This document shows positions 4,007 through 5,027 of a DNA stretch of 5,027 nt, in pieces (within the stretch, counting starts at the first letter, position 1; each line of letters starts with the position of its first letter). The position numbers and the translations under genes were made by a program. The notes below the pieces were generated by a model. The model did no database searches, was not told where the DNA came from, and saw only the letters and a list, made by a program, of their open reading frames with translations. The DNA is from an uncultured Eubacteriales bacterium (GTDB taxonomy: Bacteria > Bacillota > Clostridia > UBA1381 > UBA9506): contig UQYH01000140.1 of the NCBI GenBank assembly GCA_900545185.1, positions 1-5,027 on the forward strand. Reading direction: 5' to 3'.

Positions 4007-5027
4007 TTAGATGGCCGATTTCTGCAAGACAAGAGTAATGCATGTGCCTTGCCCGTCCGGGCTGCTGATTTGAATATAACTTTTTTCTCCGTGAAAAATT
4101 TTAATCCGCTCCTGCGTATTTTTAATTCCATAGCTTTTATAAGCCGAAAAATAGTGCATCGATTCAATCTCTTTAATTCTTTGTTCGGGTATTCCCTTGC
4201 CGTTATCGCTAACCCTTATGATAACAAATTTTTCGTCTTCTTCACCTGTAATTGTGATGAATCCGTCCTCCTTTTGCTGAATCCCGTGCAAAATTGCATT
4301 TTCAACAAACGGCTGAAGCAAATGTCTGACGGTGTAAAAAGACATAATCCGATGATTGATATCCACGGTAAGGGGATATTTTCTTTCGTGTATAAATTCC
4401 ATAATTTCGATATATTTTCTGACAAGCGTAATTTCGTCTTTAACCATAATAGAATCAGAAGAGCCGCTGATGCAGGCACGATAATAATCCGCCATGGAAT
4501 CAATAGTATCTGCAAGAGATTTATCATATTTAATGCATTTCCATTTAAGTACACTTAAGGTATTATAAAGAAGATGCGGATTGAATTTTGATTGAAGATA
4601 CTTAATTTCAATCTGCCTTTTTTCTTCCATAATTTTGTTATTGCTTAAATGAAATTCGTTAATATCCTCTAAAAGATTCAAAATTTTCTTATAAACCGGG
4701 TATAAAACATCTTTCTTGCTCAGTGATGCATTTGCCTGACTGATTGATATTTTGTTCTCGGAAAGGTCGTTAACAAAAGCATACATGCTTTCCTGTTTTT
4801 CTTTCACATAAATACCCGACAGAAAAAAAACCGATAAAACAACAAGCAGAAATATAAAAAGAAAATTGCCGGACATATGCATATAGATATTTCTTTTTAT
4901 CTCATCGGGGACCAGCAAAACAATGGTTTTTCCGTTCGTAAGTGTTTTTTCTTTGAAATAACCCTCTTTTTTGTTCTCTCTGTCAAGCATTATTTCATTT
5001 TTATAAGCGTATCCGTCATTGGTGAAT
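4007..5027 (-). CDS. Sensor histidine kinase, YesM/LytS type (5' end outside window)
   Basis: This membrane kinase senses an extracellular signal and phosphorylates a response regulator, usually of the YesN/AraC type in this family; such regulators often control sugar uptake and use. About 340 C-terminal residues are visible. The frame stays open to the window edge, and residues before the Met at 4990 read FTNDGYAYKNEI, like the end of an extracytoplasmic Cache-type sensor, so 4990 is probably not the start. Numbering from that Met: sensor end with KTIVLLVPDEIKRNIY (21-36), one membrane helix (about 42-61), a linker without an obvious HAMP motif, a helical segment (105-130), then LQSKFNPHLLYNTL (132-145) with the expected phosphorylated His139. 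The ATP-binding domain has LLQPFVENAILHG (N box, 224-236), VSDNGKGI (G box, 260-267) and YGIKNTQERI (287-296). No partner regulator lies downstream; it may be beyond the right edge. The gene is visibly more AT-rich than sigK and the glycosidase gene. Confidence 0.93.
   Translation of the reverse strand, partial: FTNDGYAYKNEIMLDRENKKEGYFKEKTLTNGKTIVLLVPDEIKRNIYMHMSGNFLFIFLLVVLSVFFLSGIYVKEKQESMYAFVNDLSENKISISQANASLSKKDVLYPVYKKILNLLEDINEFHLSNNKIMEEKRQIEIKYLQSKFNPHLLYNTLSVLKWKCIKYDKSLADTIDSMADYYRACISGSSDSIMVKDEITLVRKYIEIMEFIHERKYPLTVDINHRIMSFYTVRHLLQPFVENAILHGIQQKEDGFITITGEEDEKFVIIRVSDNGKGIPEQRIKEIESMHYFSAYKSYGIKNTQERIKIFHGEKSYIQISSPDGQGTCITLVLQKSAI

Noticed and set aside
1..5027. CRISPR arrays, prophage genes or a multi-gene defence system.
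   Set aside because: I saw no regularly spaced repeats and no phage or defence domains; the only repeats are short dyads and one two-copy direct repeat.

Overview
The window most likely comes from an endospore-forming Firmicute of the class Clostridia. The main reason is an intact pro-sigma-K gene (sigK), the late mother-cell sigma factor of sporulation. The vegetative promoter of the tRNA gene and the strong AAGGAG-type ribosome binding sites are also typical of Firmicutes. All genes I can support lie on the minus strand, so the text below follows transcription from right to left.

The right end (4007 to the window edge) holds the 3' part of a membrane-bound sensor histidine kinase of the YesM/LytS type. 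Its extracytoplasmic sensor is cut off by the window edge. Directly downstream (about 3695-3977) lies the broken C-terminal part of an IS1182-like transposase, in two reading frames with a block missing between them. From there to sigK (about 3275-3694) I see no convincing gene. This stretch holds a 13-bp inverted repeat with an overlapping direct repeat, a short GC hairpin with seven U's that looks like an intrinsic terminator, and a sporulation-type -10 element (CATACAATA) suitable for sigK.

sigK (2555-3274) is complete. It has a hydrophobic pro-sequence, sigma regions 2 and 4, and no skin-like insertion. A 218-bp gap with two adjacent perfect dyads separates it from a 691-residue protein (261-2336). 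That protein looks like a cytosolic glycoside hydrolase: a GH20/GH67-type N-terminal domain, a TIM-barrel-like middle and a helical C-terminus. Its exact family is not clear to me. A long nested hairpin (172-224) follows it. The left end is a tRNA-Trp(CCA) gene behind a perfect consensus sigma-A promoter.

The genes do not form one obvious pathway. The window reads as a conserved chromosomal neighbourhood (tRNA-Trp, sigK) next to a carbohydrate gene and a more AT-rich regulatory gene flanked by mobile-element debris. The partner response regulator of the kinase, if adjacent, must lie beyond the right edge. I found no CRISPR array, prophage or clearly new multi-gene system. The least explained items are the glycosidase-like protein, the paired dyads before it, and the gene-free, repeat-bearing stretch before sigK.
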